From an uncultured Clostridia bacterium (lineage in GTDB: Bacteria; Bacillota; Clostridia; Lachnospirales; Lachnospiraceae): 17,252 bases of DNA. Location of the stretch: positions 1 through 17,252 of the forward strand of contig CAMHMG010000031.1 of the NCBI GenBank assembly GCA_946186175.1, in the 5' to 3' direction. Below the pieces are notes generated by a model. It saw only the letters and a list, made by a program, of their open reading frames with translations, searched no databases and was not told where the DNA came from. Both the position numbers and the translations under genes were made by a program. Of the stretch, positions 1-7,448 are shown in pieces; positions within the stretch are counted from its first letter, which is position 1; each line of letters begins with the position of its first letter.

Positions 1-39
1 AATATTATAGTTTATCACACGACATAACCGAAAACAAGA

Positions 40-2412
40 TTATTTTTCTTCCCAGAAGCTCTGTATCCTCTCAGAAACATTATCAAGGTTAACTACCTCA
101 TAATCTTCCCACTCTGCCGGAAAAGTATTAACAACCTGACGAGTCACAAATCTCTCATCTAAAAGCAGTATTACTCCTTTATCCTCCATTGTGCGAATAA
201 CACGTCCCGCTGCCTGCAAAACCTTATTCATACCCGGATACAGATACGCATATTCAAAACCGTTGTTCTCACGTTCCTCAAAATAATTCATTTTTATCTC
301 ATTCTCATTACACACCATAGGTAGTCCTGTACCAACGATAGCTGCGCCTATTAAATGTTCTCCGACAAGATCTATTCCCTCTGAAAAAATGCCACCTAAA
401 ATACAGAATCCAAGCACCGGTTTATCAGTCTCTCTGAACTTTGAAATGAACTCCTCTCTTTCTGCCTCTGACAGATGCGGATCCTGAAATATTATATCAA
501 CATCTTCAAAAAGTGAGTGAGATAATCCACATTCATATACATCATTAAGCATCTTGTAAGAAGGGAAGAACGCCATATAGTTGCCTTCTCTTCCACGAAC
601 CATTTTATCTATATACAAGGCAATTTTCTCATACATAGCAGGTGTCCGCAGCTTATATCTGCTGCTCACATCAATCCCTGCAAATATCCTCCTGTTGCAC
701 TTTGGAAACGGAGAAGGAATATATATTGCCCTATCCTCCTCATCATCATGCAAAAGCTCTTTATAATAATTGATCGGAAGCATTGTCGCAGAGAAAAATA
801 TAGTCGAATTACCTTTTTCGATACAATCGGAAAGATTTCTTGCCGGGTGGATACAGTACAGTTTCAACATAAATGAAGAGGCATCCAGCTGTTCTCCGTA
901 TATTCTATAGCTCTCATCCATCAATTCATATATATTGAGAAACTGATTAATTTGAAAATAAAAGTCTAATATCTCATCTTTATGAGATTTAAGAGCCTGT
1001 ATCTCCTTACTTTCCTCCATAAATGATTCCATATGAGTATATAGCCTGAGCAGCTTTAAATATAATGATTCTATATCCGAAACAACTACATATCCCTTTT
1101 CATTATCACATAATTTCTTGATTTCTAACAGTTCCCTGTTACATCCGGAAAGTATTCTGCAGATCTTTGAATTATAAGGCAGTAATATTTTTCTGATCTT
1201 AAGAAAATCCTCTTTATATATACAGGCGCTATACATCGCTGATGCTCTGTCAACCAAGTTATGTGCCTCATCCGTAAGAAAAATATATTCTCCCTTTGAA
1301 CCTTCGCCAAAGTATCTTCTTAGCTTGACTCTTGGGTCAAATACATAGTTATAATCGCATATTATTCCATCTACATACAAACTCACATCAAGAGATAATT
1401 CAAACGGACATACCATGTGTTTGTCTGCATATTGAAGTAATACCTCTCTTGTTATATTGTCTTCATTAGTCAGGCAATCATACATAGCCTTATTGATCCT
1501 GTCATAATGACCTTTTGCATATCGACAATAATCCGGATCACAATTTGTCTCATCCATAGGGCATATTTTTTCCTTAGCAGTAATCAGAACACTTCTGAAT
1601 ACAAGTCCGTTGTTACGCAAAGTCTCTAAACCATTCAGGGCAACACTTCGGGCTACGGTCTTTGCAGTCAGATAAAAAAGCTTCTCTCCATAACCGTTAC
1701 CCATAGCCTGAACAGCAGGGAACAATGCCGCCATAGTCTTGCCTATACCTGTTGGTGCCTGCACAAAAAGATTCTTTTTATCTTTAACAGACAAATAGAC
1801 CATTGCAGTCATATCCTTCTGGCCCGGACGATAAATGTATGGAAATTCAAGTAATTCAATAGACTCATTACGTAGTTTGCGGCTGTCCACGTCAAATTGA
1901 ACCCATTTACAATACTCCTCGACCATATCATTAAACCACTCTTCAAGGTAGTCGAAAGTAAATGTTTCCTTAAAACGTTTAATCTGTTCCGTATCCAGAT
2001 TACAATACGTCATCTGCACGGATATTTCAGGCAATTCTTCATTACTGGCATATATATATGCATAACACATTGCCTGTGTTTTATGTACATAGATAGGTTC
2101 AGTAATCTTTTCAAGCTTTTTATATACGCCTTTAATCTCATCTATTATAACAAAATTATCCTCAGTCAAAATCCCATCTGCTCTGCCCTCAATGGTAAGG
2201 ATAAAGTCCGGTTTTTTAATTGTTATTTTCAAAGGAACTTCAGCCTGATAGTTAATTCCCATCTTTCCCTGAATCTTTCTATGCACACGGCTTCCCGCCT
2301 GCATGGCATCCTTAGAAAAGGTTCCCTCGCCTGCCGTTATATCACCTTCACGGAACAGGAATTCAACTATTCCACGAACTGAAACACTTATCTCATACAT
2401 ATTATTTACCAT
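40..2412 (-). CDS. Rad3/DinG-type Fe-S DNA helicase with N-terminal PD-(D/E)XK nuclease-like domain
   Basis: A 790-residue superfamily 2 helicase of the XPD/DinG group, expected to unwind DNA in repair or replication-conflict resolution. Seen directly: Walker A APTGIGKT (residues 219-226), DEAH box (381-384), four cysteines (C284, C291, C296, C335) placed like the Fe-S cluster ligands of XPD/DinG between motifs I and II, and a C-terminal motif VI with QAAGRVIRT. The first ~180 residues hold the pattern of RecB/Cas4-like nucleases: H44 (GSRVH), D79 (GRADG), D91-E-I-K94, and Q113 followed by Y118 (a QxxxY-like motif). This suggests a nuclease-helicase fusion; cleavage is inferred, not shown. 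The ATG at 2412 (a second Met is residue 5) lacks a clear Shine-Dalgarno sequence, because the structured repeat ends only 14 nt upstream. It is probably read from the upstream DJ-1 gene, but no promoter was identified. The helicase call is firm; the exact subfamily is not. Confidence 0.9.
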   Translation of the reverse strand: MVNNMYEISVSVRGIVEFLFREGDITAGEGTFSKDAMQAGSRVHRKIQGKMGINYQAEVPLKITIKKPDFILTIEGRADGILTEDNFVIIDEIKGVYKKLEKITEPIYVHKTQAMCYAYIYASNEELPEISVQMTYCNLDTEQIKRFKETFTFDYLEEWFNDMVEEYCKWVQFDVDSRKLRNESIELLEFPYIYRPGQKDMTAMVYLSVKDKKNLFVQAPTGIGKTMAALFPAVQAMGNGYGEKLFYLTAKTVARSVALNGLETLRNNGLVFRSVLITAKEKICPMDETNCDPDYCRYAKGHYDRINKAMYDCLTNEDNITREVLLQYADKHMVCPFELSLDVSLYVDGIICDYNYVFDPRVKLRRYFGEGSKGEYIFLTDEAHNLVDRASAMYSACIYKEDFLKIRKILLPYNSKICRILSGCNRELLEIKKLCDNEKGYVVVSDIESLYLKLLRLYTHMESFMEESKEIQALKSHKDEILDFYFQINQFLNIYELMDESYRIYGEQLDASSFMLKLYCIHPARNLSDCIEKGNSTIFFSATMLPINYYKELLHDDEEDRAIYIPSPFPKCNRRIFAGIDVSSRYKLRTPAMYEKIALYIDKMVRGREGNYMAFFPSYKMLNDVYECGLSHSLFEDVDIIFQDPHLSEAEREEFISKFRETDKPVLGFCILGGIFSEGIDLVGEHLIGAAIVGTGLPMVCNENEIKMNYFEERENNGFEYAYLYPGMNKVLQAAGRVIRTMEDKGVILLLDERFVTRQVVNTFPAEWEDYEVVNLDNVSERIQSFWEEK

Positions 2413-2426
2413 TCAAAACATATTAT

Positions 2427-2569
2427 TATCTATTCAGCTATGCTTCATAGATACGCGACAGGCATGGTGCTAAAGCACATTCCAATATGCCTGTCGTACC
2501 GTAAAATGTACTTTTTTCTACGAATCTCGCAGTGAATGCGAGATTCTACCTGAACAGTTACACATCTTA
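2427..2569. repeat. Structured 143-bp tandem repeat, copy 1
   Basis: This copy is identical, base for base, to 2571-2713, with one spacer base between the copies (period 144). Each unit contains several perfect hairpins: CGACAGGCAT pairs with ATGCCTGTCG around an inner GTGC/GCAC hairpin, GAATCTCGCA pairs with TGCGAGATTC around a 5-nt loop, and TATCTAT pairs with ATAGATA at one end. It has no coding potential that I credit. It occupies the spacer between the DJ-1 gene and the helicase gene. It may be a miniature mobile repeat or a structured RNA segment; the function is unknown. Confidence 0.9.
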
Positions 2570-2570
2570 G

Positions 2571-2713
2571 TATCTATTCAGCTATGCTTCATAGATACGC
2601 GACAGGCATGGTGCTAAAGCACATTCCAATATGCCTGTCGTACCGTAAAATGTACTTTTTTCTACGAATCTCGCAGTGAATGCGAGATTCTACCTGAACA
2701 GTTACACATCTTA
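2571..2713. repeat. Structured 143-bp tandem repeat, copy 2
   Basis: Second perfect copy of the element at 2427-2569. Its right end (TTA, 2711-2713) is exactly the stop codon of the leftward DJ-1 gene, so the repeat begins within the last codon of that reading frame. Perfect identity over 143 bp implies a recent tandem duplication or active homogenisation. Confidence 0.9.
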
Positions 2714-3271
2714 CTTATTTTTTTCAAGATATACAACCGCCTTACCAATATTATCAGACACTTCTTTGCCCTCAAGTAATTCAAGAAGCTTCAAACCGAA
2801 ATCAATACACGTTCCCATTCCACGGCTTGTAATGAACTGTCCGTCATGTACAACAGAATCCGTCTTCTTATTAGCACCAACAAGACCATCTTCAAGACCC
2901 GGATAGCAGGTTGCATTCTTTCCTTCAAGCAGGCCCTTTTCTCCATATACTGTAGGTGCCGCACAGACTGCAGCCAAATACTTGCCATCCTCAGAATACT
3001 TTTTGATAAGCTTGTCCAATCCGGAATGTGCTTTCAGATTATTAGTGCCCGGCATTCCTCCCGGTAAGATCAGCATATCTGCATCTGTCAAATCCTTCTC
3101 ATCAAAAACCTTATCAGCTCTGATCGTAATACCATGTGAACCGGTAACATCATAATCTCCAGAAACAGACACGGTTACACAGTCTACTTTGCCGCGTCTT
3201 AACAGATCAACAACCGTTAATGCTTCAACCTCCTCAAATCCCTCTGCATAAAATAAATAAGCTTTCTTCAT
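2711..3271 (-). CDS. DJ-1/PfpI (ThiJ) family protein
   Basis: A 186-residue single-domain protein of the DJ-1/PfpI superfamily, the usual family length. Seen: N-terminal GFEEVEA with E16 at the position of the conserved acidic partner, LPGGMPG (69-75), the nucleophile elbow AAVCAAPT with C103, and the C-terminal TSRGMGT segment matching the DJ-1 TSRGPGT block. Members act as glyoxalases/deglycases, chaperones or redox-stress proteins in the cytoplasm; which applies here cannot be told. The closest match by eye is the DJ-1 subgroup rather than intracellular protease PfpI. The start at 3271 is supported by GGGAGG at 3280-3285 (8-nt spacing). A promoter-like pair lies at 3364-3392. The stop codon coincides with the edge of the tandem structured repeat. 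Confidence 0.93.
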   Translation of the reverse strand: MKKAYLFYAEGFEEVEALTVVDLLRRGKVDCVTVSVSGDYDVTGSHGITIRADKVFDEKDLTDADMLILPGGMPGTNNLKAHSGLDKLIKKYSEDGKYLAAVCAAPTVYGEKGLLEGKNATCYPGLEDGLVGANKKTDSVVHDGQFITSRGMGTCIDFGLKLLELLEGKEVSDNIGKAVVYLEKNK

Positions 3272-3363
3272 TGTATATACCTCCCATAAGATAGTTATAT
3301 TTAGGTAATTGCGAAACTATATGTAATATGCACAACTCATATACACATTTCCTAATACATCAA

Positions 3364-3392
3364 AATATATCATAAATGTGCATATTCTTCAA
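3364..3392 (-). promoter_or_regulatory. Predicted sigma-A promoter for the DJ-1 gene
   Basis: On the minus strand TTGAAG (3387-3392) and TATATT (3364-3369) are separated by 17 bp, and TGA directly precedes the -10, giving an extended -10. The start would be near 3357, leaving a leader of about 85 nt. The -35 matches consensus only 4 of 6. Confidence 0.45.
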
Positions 3393-3436
3393 TGTGGGAA
3401 TATGTTTTTCAATAGATGGTATATATCAGGAAATCA

Positions 3437-3445
3437 TGTTATAAT
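3437..3445 (+). promoter_or_regulatory. Extended -10 promoter for the CYTH gene
   Basis: TGTTATAAT is a perfect TGn plus TATAAT extended -10 with no good -35 at 16-18 bp. The start would be near 3452, giving a leader of about 85 nt before the CYTH gene. It is divergent from the DJ-1 promoter. Confidence 0.5.
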
Positions 3446-3537
3446 GTGAATAGTAACAACTTAATGCGAGTCATGCTGTGCATAATAAAATATAATAAGC
3501 TTTACCAAAAAATACTAATAATATTACGGAGGCAGTC

Positions 3538-4026
3538 ATGGAAATAGAAAGAAAATTTTTGATTAAAAAAGAAAACCTTCCAAAAGGTTATGAAGAATAT
3601 CCCTATAATGAATTAGAGCAGGCATATATCATCACCGAACCTGTTCTTAGAATACGAAAAAAAGATGATGAATATATTCTCACCTATAAGGGACCCGGTT
3701 TTATGACAAGAACAGAGGAGGAATTCCCCCTCAATAAGGAAGCATATGAAAAACTGCTTTCCAAATCCGAAGGAATCATCATCTGTAAGACAAGATATAA
3801 AATCCCTGACAGAGATTTCACAATCGAATTAGATATATTCAAAAAAGATCTTGAAGGATTAATTTTAGCTGAAGTTGAATTTCCTGATATCGACACCGCC
3901 AATTCATATGTACCTCCTACATGGTTTGGCAGGGAAGTCACAAATGAAGGTACATATCACAATTCATATTTAAGCTCTCTCAACAGAGAAAAACTTAATG
4001 AGGTTTTGGAGGCGGCGCAATCTTAA
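3538..4026 (+). CDS. CYTH-domain protein (triphosphate tunnel metalloenzyme)
   Basis: A 162-residue protein covering one CYTH domain. The hallmark ExExK motif is at the extreme N-terminus (E2-I-E4-R-K6). Further tunnel residues are seen as LRIRKKDDEYILTYKG (38-52), TEEEF (59-63), ELDIF (about 96-100) and AEVEF (about 110-114). Bacterial stand-alone CYTH proteins of this size usually hydrolyse inorganic tripolyphosphate or thiamine triphosphate with divalent metal; class-IV adenylate cyclase is less likely but not excluded. The start is fixed by GGAGG (3528-3532) five bases upstream and by the N-terminal position of the motif. It is monocistronic on this strand. Its last 32 bp overlap tail to tail with the leftward DUF1189 gene, so the two transcripts are antisense there. 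Confidence 0.92.
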   Translation: MEIERKFLIKKENLPKGYEEYPYNELEQAYIITEPVLRIRKKDDEYILTYKGPGFMTRTEEEFPLNKEAYEKLLSKSEGIIICKTRYKIPDRDFTIELDIFKKDLEGLILAEVEFPDIDTANSYVPPTWFGREVTNEGTYHNSYLSSLNREKLNEVLEAAQS

Positions 4027-4843
4027 AGTATGCCCGATTCATTATAAGCACTGTAACGATCATCGCAAAGGTACTTCCCGCCATAACGAAAACCGGAGTA
4101 CCTATGAAATAAGCAACTGCTGAAACAATAGATCCGATGGTCTGTGCAAACAGAGCAATTTTAAATATTATTGCAAATGACACCTTTGCTGCCATAATTC
4201 TTGACATGATATATAATATCAATGCATAGAACAATGCAGAAAACATATATCTTATCAGAGTTATTACGTACATGAGCAGATACATCATTACCAAGCCGAA
4301 ATATATAACAGGTGCCATATCAGCAACAGTTTCATTATTGATGGTAACATTACTTATTTCCGAAAACTTCTGTTCCTGCACAAAGCCGCCTATTCCTGAC
4401 AAGTTATTATATGTCACTATATTATTCTTACTGATCAGAATAGCGCTTATCATATCACTTGATATATCCTCTTTTGAGAACGTCTCCTTGTCAGTATCAA
4501 CAAGAATATATATACCGGCATCTTCCTCCTCCTTTTCAAGCTTCTCAGAAACCGTGAATTTTCCGTTCTCGAGTGAAAAAGAAGGGAGCTCCTTCAATAT
4601 ATAATTACGTACCCCGCCATATCCGGCAACTGCAGCCATTACAGGTATCCCATATTGAATAAGACTGATCAATAGAACAAGAAAAGCTATATATGTTATT
4701 ATCTTACCTACAGCAAGCTTTAATAGCGATTCATATTCTCCCGGTAGGAACATTGCAGTTATATATCTGTCAGCAAAACTCAAACTGCCTTTTTTTGAAT
4801 TTTGACTATTGTTAATTTCTTCACCATTCATATAAAACCTCAT
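3995..4843 (-). CDS. DUF1189-type integral membrane protein
   Basis: A 282-residue membrane protein. Layout: short cytoplasmic N-terminus, a membrane segment near residues 48-70, an extracytoplasmic region about 75-175 (including SFSLENGKFTVSE and YILVDTDKETFSKEDI, typical of DUF1189), then about four hydrophobic segments to residue 270 and a short PPPKPH tail. The family has no established biochemical function. It lies 17 bp downstream of the degenerate histidine-kinase-like gene, which points to co-transcription and a possible membrane partnership (inference). AGAGG upstream of ATG 4843 supports the start; an AGG before the Met at residue 5 (4831) is an alternative. The 3' end overlaps the CYTH gene by 32 bp. 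Confidence 0.8.
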   Translation of the reverse strand: MRFYMNGEEINNSQNSKKGSLSFADRYITAMFLPGEYESLLKLAVGKIITYIAFLVLLISLIQYGIPVMAAVAGYGGVRNYILKELPSFSLENGKFTVSEKLEKEEEDAGIYILVDTDKETFSKEDISSDMISAILISKNNIVTYNNLSGIGGFVQEQKFSEISNVTINNETVADMAPVIYFGLVMMYLLMYVITLIRYMFSALFYALILYIMSRIMAAKVSFAIIFKIALFAQTIGSIVSAVAYFIGTPVFVMAGSTFAMIVTVLIMNRAYFKIAPPPKPH

Positions 4844-4860
4844 TTAATTCCTCTTTGTGA

Positions 4861-6687
4861 TTAAATCAACTCATTTTCTATCATTGGTATTATTATCGTA
4901 ATAACCGTTCCCTTATTGGGCTTAGAAATGAGTTCTGTTTTAGCCTTGCATTTATCCGTCAATATATCTAAAAGATGTTTGAGCGATGTAGCTCCGGTAT
5001 TCTTTAAATTAGACGTATCAAAACCTATACCATTATCTATTATCTGTATTGCATAGCCATCTTCTCTCGTATAAGTTCTGACGACAACATTTCCACTGTT
5101 ATCCTTCCCACCTATACCATATTTGACTGCTTTCTCAACTAACGGTTCTATAGTATTTCTGGGAATTTTGAAATCCTTAACCTTGCTCTCGATCGCAAAG
5201 GATAACTTACTGTTTCTTGTACGCTGCAGATTAAGGTATGCCATAATATGTTCAAGCTCATCTTCAAAAGAAATTATCTCCCCCCGATTGTTAATAGCTT
5301 TAATGTTGTCCATAACATACATTGAAATATAATATATCATCTTAGTGCTGTTTTCCGATCCGGTCTTGATCATATTCTGAAGTGTCTGAAATGACGCAAA
5401 CAAGAGATTAGGATTAAAGCTCTCTATTACCTGTTGTCTTACTATTTCATCCTTATCTCCAACATCATCCATATCATTTTCACTAACCACAACTGCCTGT
5501 CCGATACCATATTTTATAAGAATAACAAAGTAAATGAAGCTGCCAATAATAACCGGCATGTAATACACAATTGTCTCTGAATGAGTAACATATAAAACAA
5601 GGGCTAGTATCGCAGAACCTAGAAGTATCAGGTTAGAAACAAATACCGGTCTTCCTTCTTTCTGTCTGTAATCATATGAGGCAATTCCAACAAGCAAAGT
5701 AAATAATACCACTCCAATAACTGATAGTGCAACCACTATATTATATATAAGATCAAAAGAAACTAATCTAAACCATGACAGAATGATAATACTGATAAAT
5801 TCTATACAATAAATGATTATCCCAACATCTATGACCGACAAAATCTTCACCTTGTTTATCATACATCTGATCACAAATAAATGTATAACTGTTACTATTA
5901 TAATGCCCATACTGATCAGGAAATAATTAAGCATTTCCCAATATATTACGGTTCTAAACAATGAACTTTTTATGCATAGGAGTATTCCTGTGAAAAAGGC
6001 TTCAGTCCATATATAATTCAACAAATATTTTTTAGGTGCCCTGCTTTTAACAGAGACAATTACAGCAAATAGTGCTATACCTATTAATATCAATAAAATC
6101 CCATAGACTACAAGCCAACCATCATCTTTGATTGACTGCGCCAACAATTCAGTAAAGGTACCAATCCTTATATTCTCCAATGCAACCTTATCCTCATTGT
6201 AGCTTTTTATCTTAATAGTAAGATCAGCATTAGCATATTGAGGAGCAATCGATACTATATGATACGGAAATAATATATCCTTTTCTGTACTCTCATATAT
6301 GAGATCCTTATTGGCAAGTATCTGAATAAACTGGTTTCTGGAATAAAACACAAGGTATTCTTCTTCATTTGAGTAATCAGGAAGCTTATGAGTAAGGATC
6401 AAATAATTATCTGCCTTAATATCAAAGGTATTAGGAAGATTCAACACTTCAGTTATATACTTCTTGGCATTCTTATCATCAGTATTTCCAAACTTTCTCC
6501 ATTTAGCATCATCTAAGGTCTCATACGAAGCTATCCAGCCATCAGAAAAATCATCAAGCCCTTTTATCTTCCCTTTTAATAAAATGCCTTCATTATTTCT
6601 GACAACAATAAATGCCGCAATAAGCAACATTGATGCCACCAGAAAACTGATCATAATATGAAGTTGTCTGTTACTAAAATGAAACAT
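4861..6687 (-). CDS. 7TM sensor protein with degenerate LytS-type histidine kinase module
   Basis: The start at 6687 (608 aa) is chosen because GGGGAG (6697-6702) lies 9 nt upstream; the longer frame from 6729 has no ribosome binding site. Layout: membrane segment about 13-29, extracytoplasmic domain about 30-188, seven hydrophobic segments about 190-395 (7TMR-DISM-like), then a cytoplasmic His_kinase/HATPase region about 415-605. In LytS-type kinases the phospho-acceptor is the His of NPHFLFN; here the segment reads NPNLLFA, with N427 in its place. The N-box Asn of VENAxxHG is also changed (VEKAVKYG, K519), and the G2 region is poor, while the G1 box DNGIGFD (551-557) remains. It is probably a pseudokinase sensor or ATP-binding scaffold. 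No response regulator is adjacent. It follows ribH by 89 bp (47 bp if the longer start is used), without a clear terminator between, and precedes the DUF1189 gene. Confidence 0.82.
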   Translation of the reverse strand: MFHFSNRQLHIMISFLVASMLLIAAFIVVRNNEGILLKGKIKGLDDFSDGWIASYETLDDAKWRKFGNTDDKNAKKYITEVLNLPNTFDIKADNYLILTHKLPDYSNEEEYLVFYSRNQFIQILANKDLIYESTEKDILFPYHIVSIAPQYANADLTIKIKSYNEDKVALENIRIGTFTELLAQSIKDDGWLVVYGILLILIGIALFAVIVSVKSRAPKKYLLNYIWTEAFFTGILLCIKSSLFRTVIYWEMLNYFLISMGIIIVTVIHLFVIRCMINKVKILSVIDVGIIIYCIEFISIIILSWFRLVSFDLIYNIVVALSVIGVVLFTLLVGIASYDYRQKEGRPVFVSNLILLGSAILALVLYVTHSETIVYYMPVIIGSFIYFVILIKYGIGQAVVVSENDMDDVGDKDEIVRQQVIESFNPNLLFASFQTLQNMIKTGSENSTKMIYYISMYVMDNIKAINNRGEIISFEDELEHIMAYLNLQRTRNSKLSFAIESKVKDFKIPRNTIEPLVEKAVKYGIGGKDNSGNVVVRTYTREDGYAIQIIDNGIGFDTSNLKNTGATSLKHLLDILTDKCKAKTELISKPNKGTVITIIIPMIENELI

Positions 6688-6776
6688 TCTATTAGACTCC
6701 CCTATTATAATGCTTTGTCCTGCCTTCATTTACTATTCTATCAATTGCTATGCACCTGGTATAAGCTTCTTATCAA

Positions 6777-7238
6777 TTACATCTGCTTTAACAGATTAAC
6801 CATCTCAATTGCGCCAAGTGCACAGTCATAACCCTTATTACCTGCCTTAGTTCCTGCACGCTCAATTGCCTGTTCAATATTCTCTGTTGTAACAATTCCA
6901 AACATTACAGGAATTCCTGTATTGAGTGAAACCTGTGCAATACCCTTAGAAACCTCATTGCAAACATAATCATAATGGCTTGTTGCACCACGAATTACAG
7001 TTCCAAGACAGATAACTGCATCATATTTCCCTGACTCTGCCATTTTCTTAGCAGCTACGGGTATCTCAAATGCTCCCGGTACCCATGCAAGAGTGATGTT
7101 ATCCTCAGGTATGTCATGTCTTGTAAGTCCATCAACAGCACCACCTATAAGCTTTGAAACTATAAACTCGTTAAAACGCGCGGCAACTATACCCACCTTC
7201 ATGTCCTTTGCTACTAACTTTCCCTCTAATGTGTTCAT
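6777..7238 (-). CDS. ribH: 6,7-dimethyl-8-ribityllumazine synthase
   Basis: A 153-residue lumazine synthase, the normal length. It condenses 5-amino-6-ribitylamino-uracil with 3,4-dihydroxy-2-butanone 4-phosphate, the penultimate step of riboflavin synthesis, and usually assembles into pentamers or icosahedral shells. Seen: ARFNEFIV (20-27), WVPGAFEIP (52-60), VIRGATSHYDYVCNE (81-95) with the catalytic H88, FGIVTTEN (113-120) and the KAGNKG segment near 131-136. AGGAGG (7247-7252) lies eight bases before the ATG. It is the third rib gene on this strand. A separate extended -10 at 7297-7305 suggests it can also be transcribed independently of the FMN riboswitch. Confidence 0.97.
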   Translation of the reverse strand: MNTLEGKLVAKDMKVGIVAARFNEFIVSKLIGGAVDGLTRHDIPEDNITLAWVPGAFEIPVAAKKMAESGKYDAVICLGTVIRGATSHYDYVCNEVSKGIAQVSLNTGIPVMFGIVTTENIEQAIERAGTKAGNKGYDCALGAIEMVNLLKQM

Positions 7239-7296
7239 TATTATTTCCTCCTATATCCTATTAGCTGTTTTTATTTCCTTATTTTCAAAGAGCCTT

Positions 7297-7305
7297 ATTA
7301 TATCA
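7297..7305 (-). promoter_or_regulatory. Extended -10 element upstream of ribH
   Basis: The minus strand reads TGATATAAT, a full TGn plus TATAAT match, about 60 bp before the ribH start. No convincing -35 is present; that position falls inside the edge of the multi-hairpin element at 7317-7432. It may give ribH an internal promoter. Confidence 0.4.
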
Positions 7306-7316
7306 TAACCATAAAG

Positions 7317-7432
7317 CCGTGCGATATATCAGGTAAGATACCGTGTCATGCTTGCATGTAAGCGGTTTATTACCTGATATATCATAGGGCGCATGCCCTG
7401 ACCGAGAAGCTTTGCTTCGAGGGCTTGCACGG
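7317..7432. other. Multi-hairpin structured intergenic element
   Basis: The 116-nt stretch is closed by CCGTGC (7317-7322) pairing with GCACGG (7427-7432). Inside are a perfect 14-bp inverted repeat, GATATATCAGGTAA (7323-7336) with its complement (7370-7383), itself enclosing ACCG/CGGT and CATGC/GCATG helices; a second hairpin AGGGC-GCAT-GCCCT (7386-7399); and a third, GAAGC-TTT-GCTTC (7406-7418). This forms a three-arm junction in either strand. It fills most of the ribBA-ribH spacer. It could be a dispersed miniature repeat, an RNA processing or stabilising element, or an uncharacterised cis-RNA. No U-tract follows, so it is not a simple terminator. Confidence 0.75.
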
Positions 7433-7448
7433 ATTTTAGTAACGTTTA

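Noticed and set aside
1897..2382. 161-codon open frame on the plus strand
   Set aside because: It is antisense to the conserved nuclease-like N-terminal part of the helicase, has no ribosome binding site, and its Phe/Leu/Ile/Cys-rich translation looks like a shadow frame.
6704..6709. Minus-strand TATAAT before the 7TM sensor gene
   Set aside because: A start from it would fall within the ribosome binding site at 6697-6702, and there is no suitable -35, so it is unlikely to be this gene's promoter.
6730..6776. Possible terminator between ribH and the 7TM sensor gene
   Set aside because: The only stem (ATAAG/CTTAT) is 5 bp and has no T-tract, so read-through from the rib operon remains possible.
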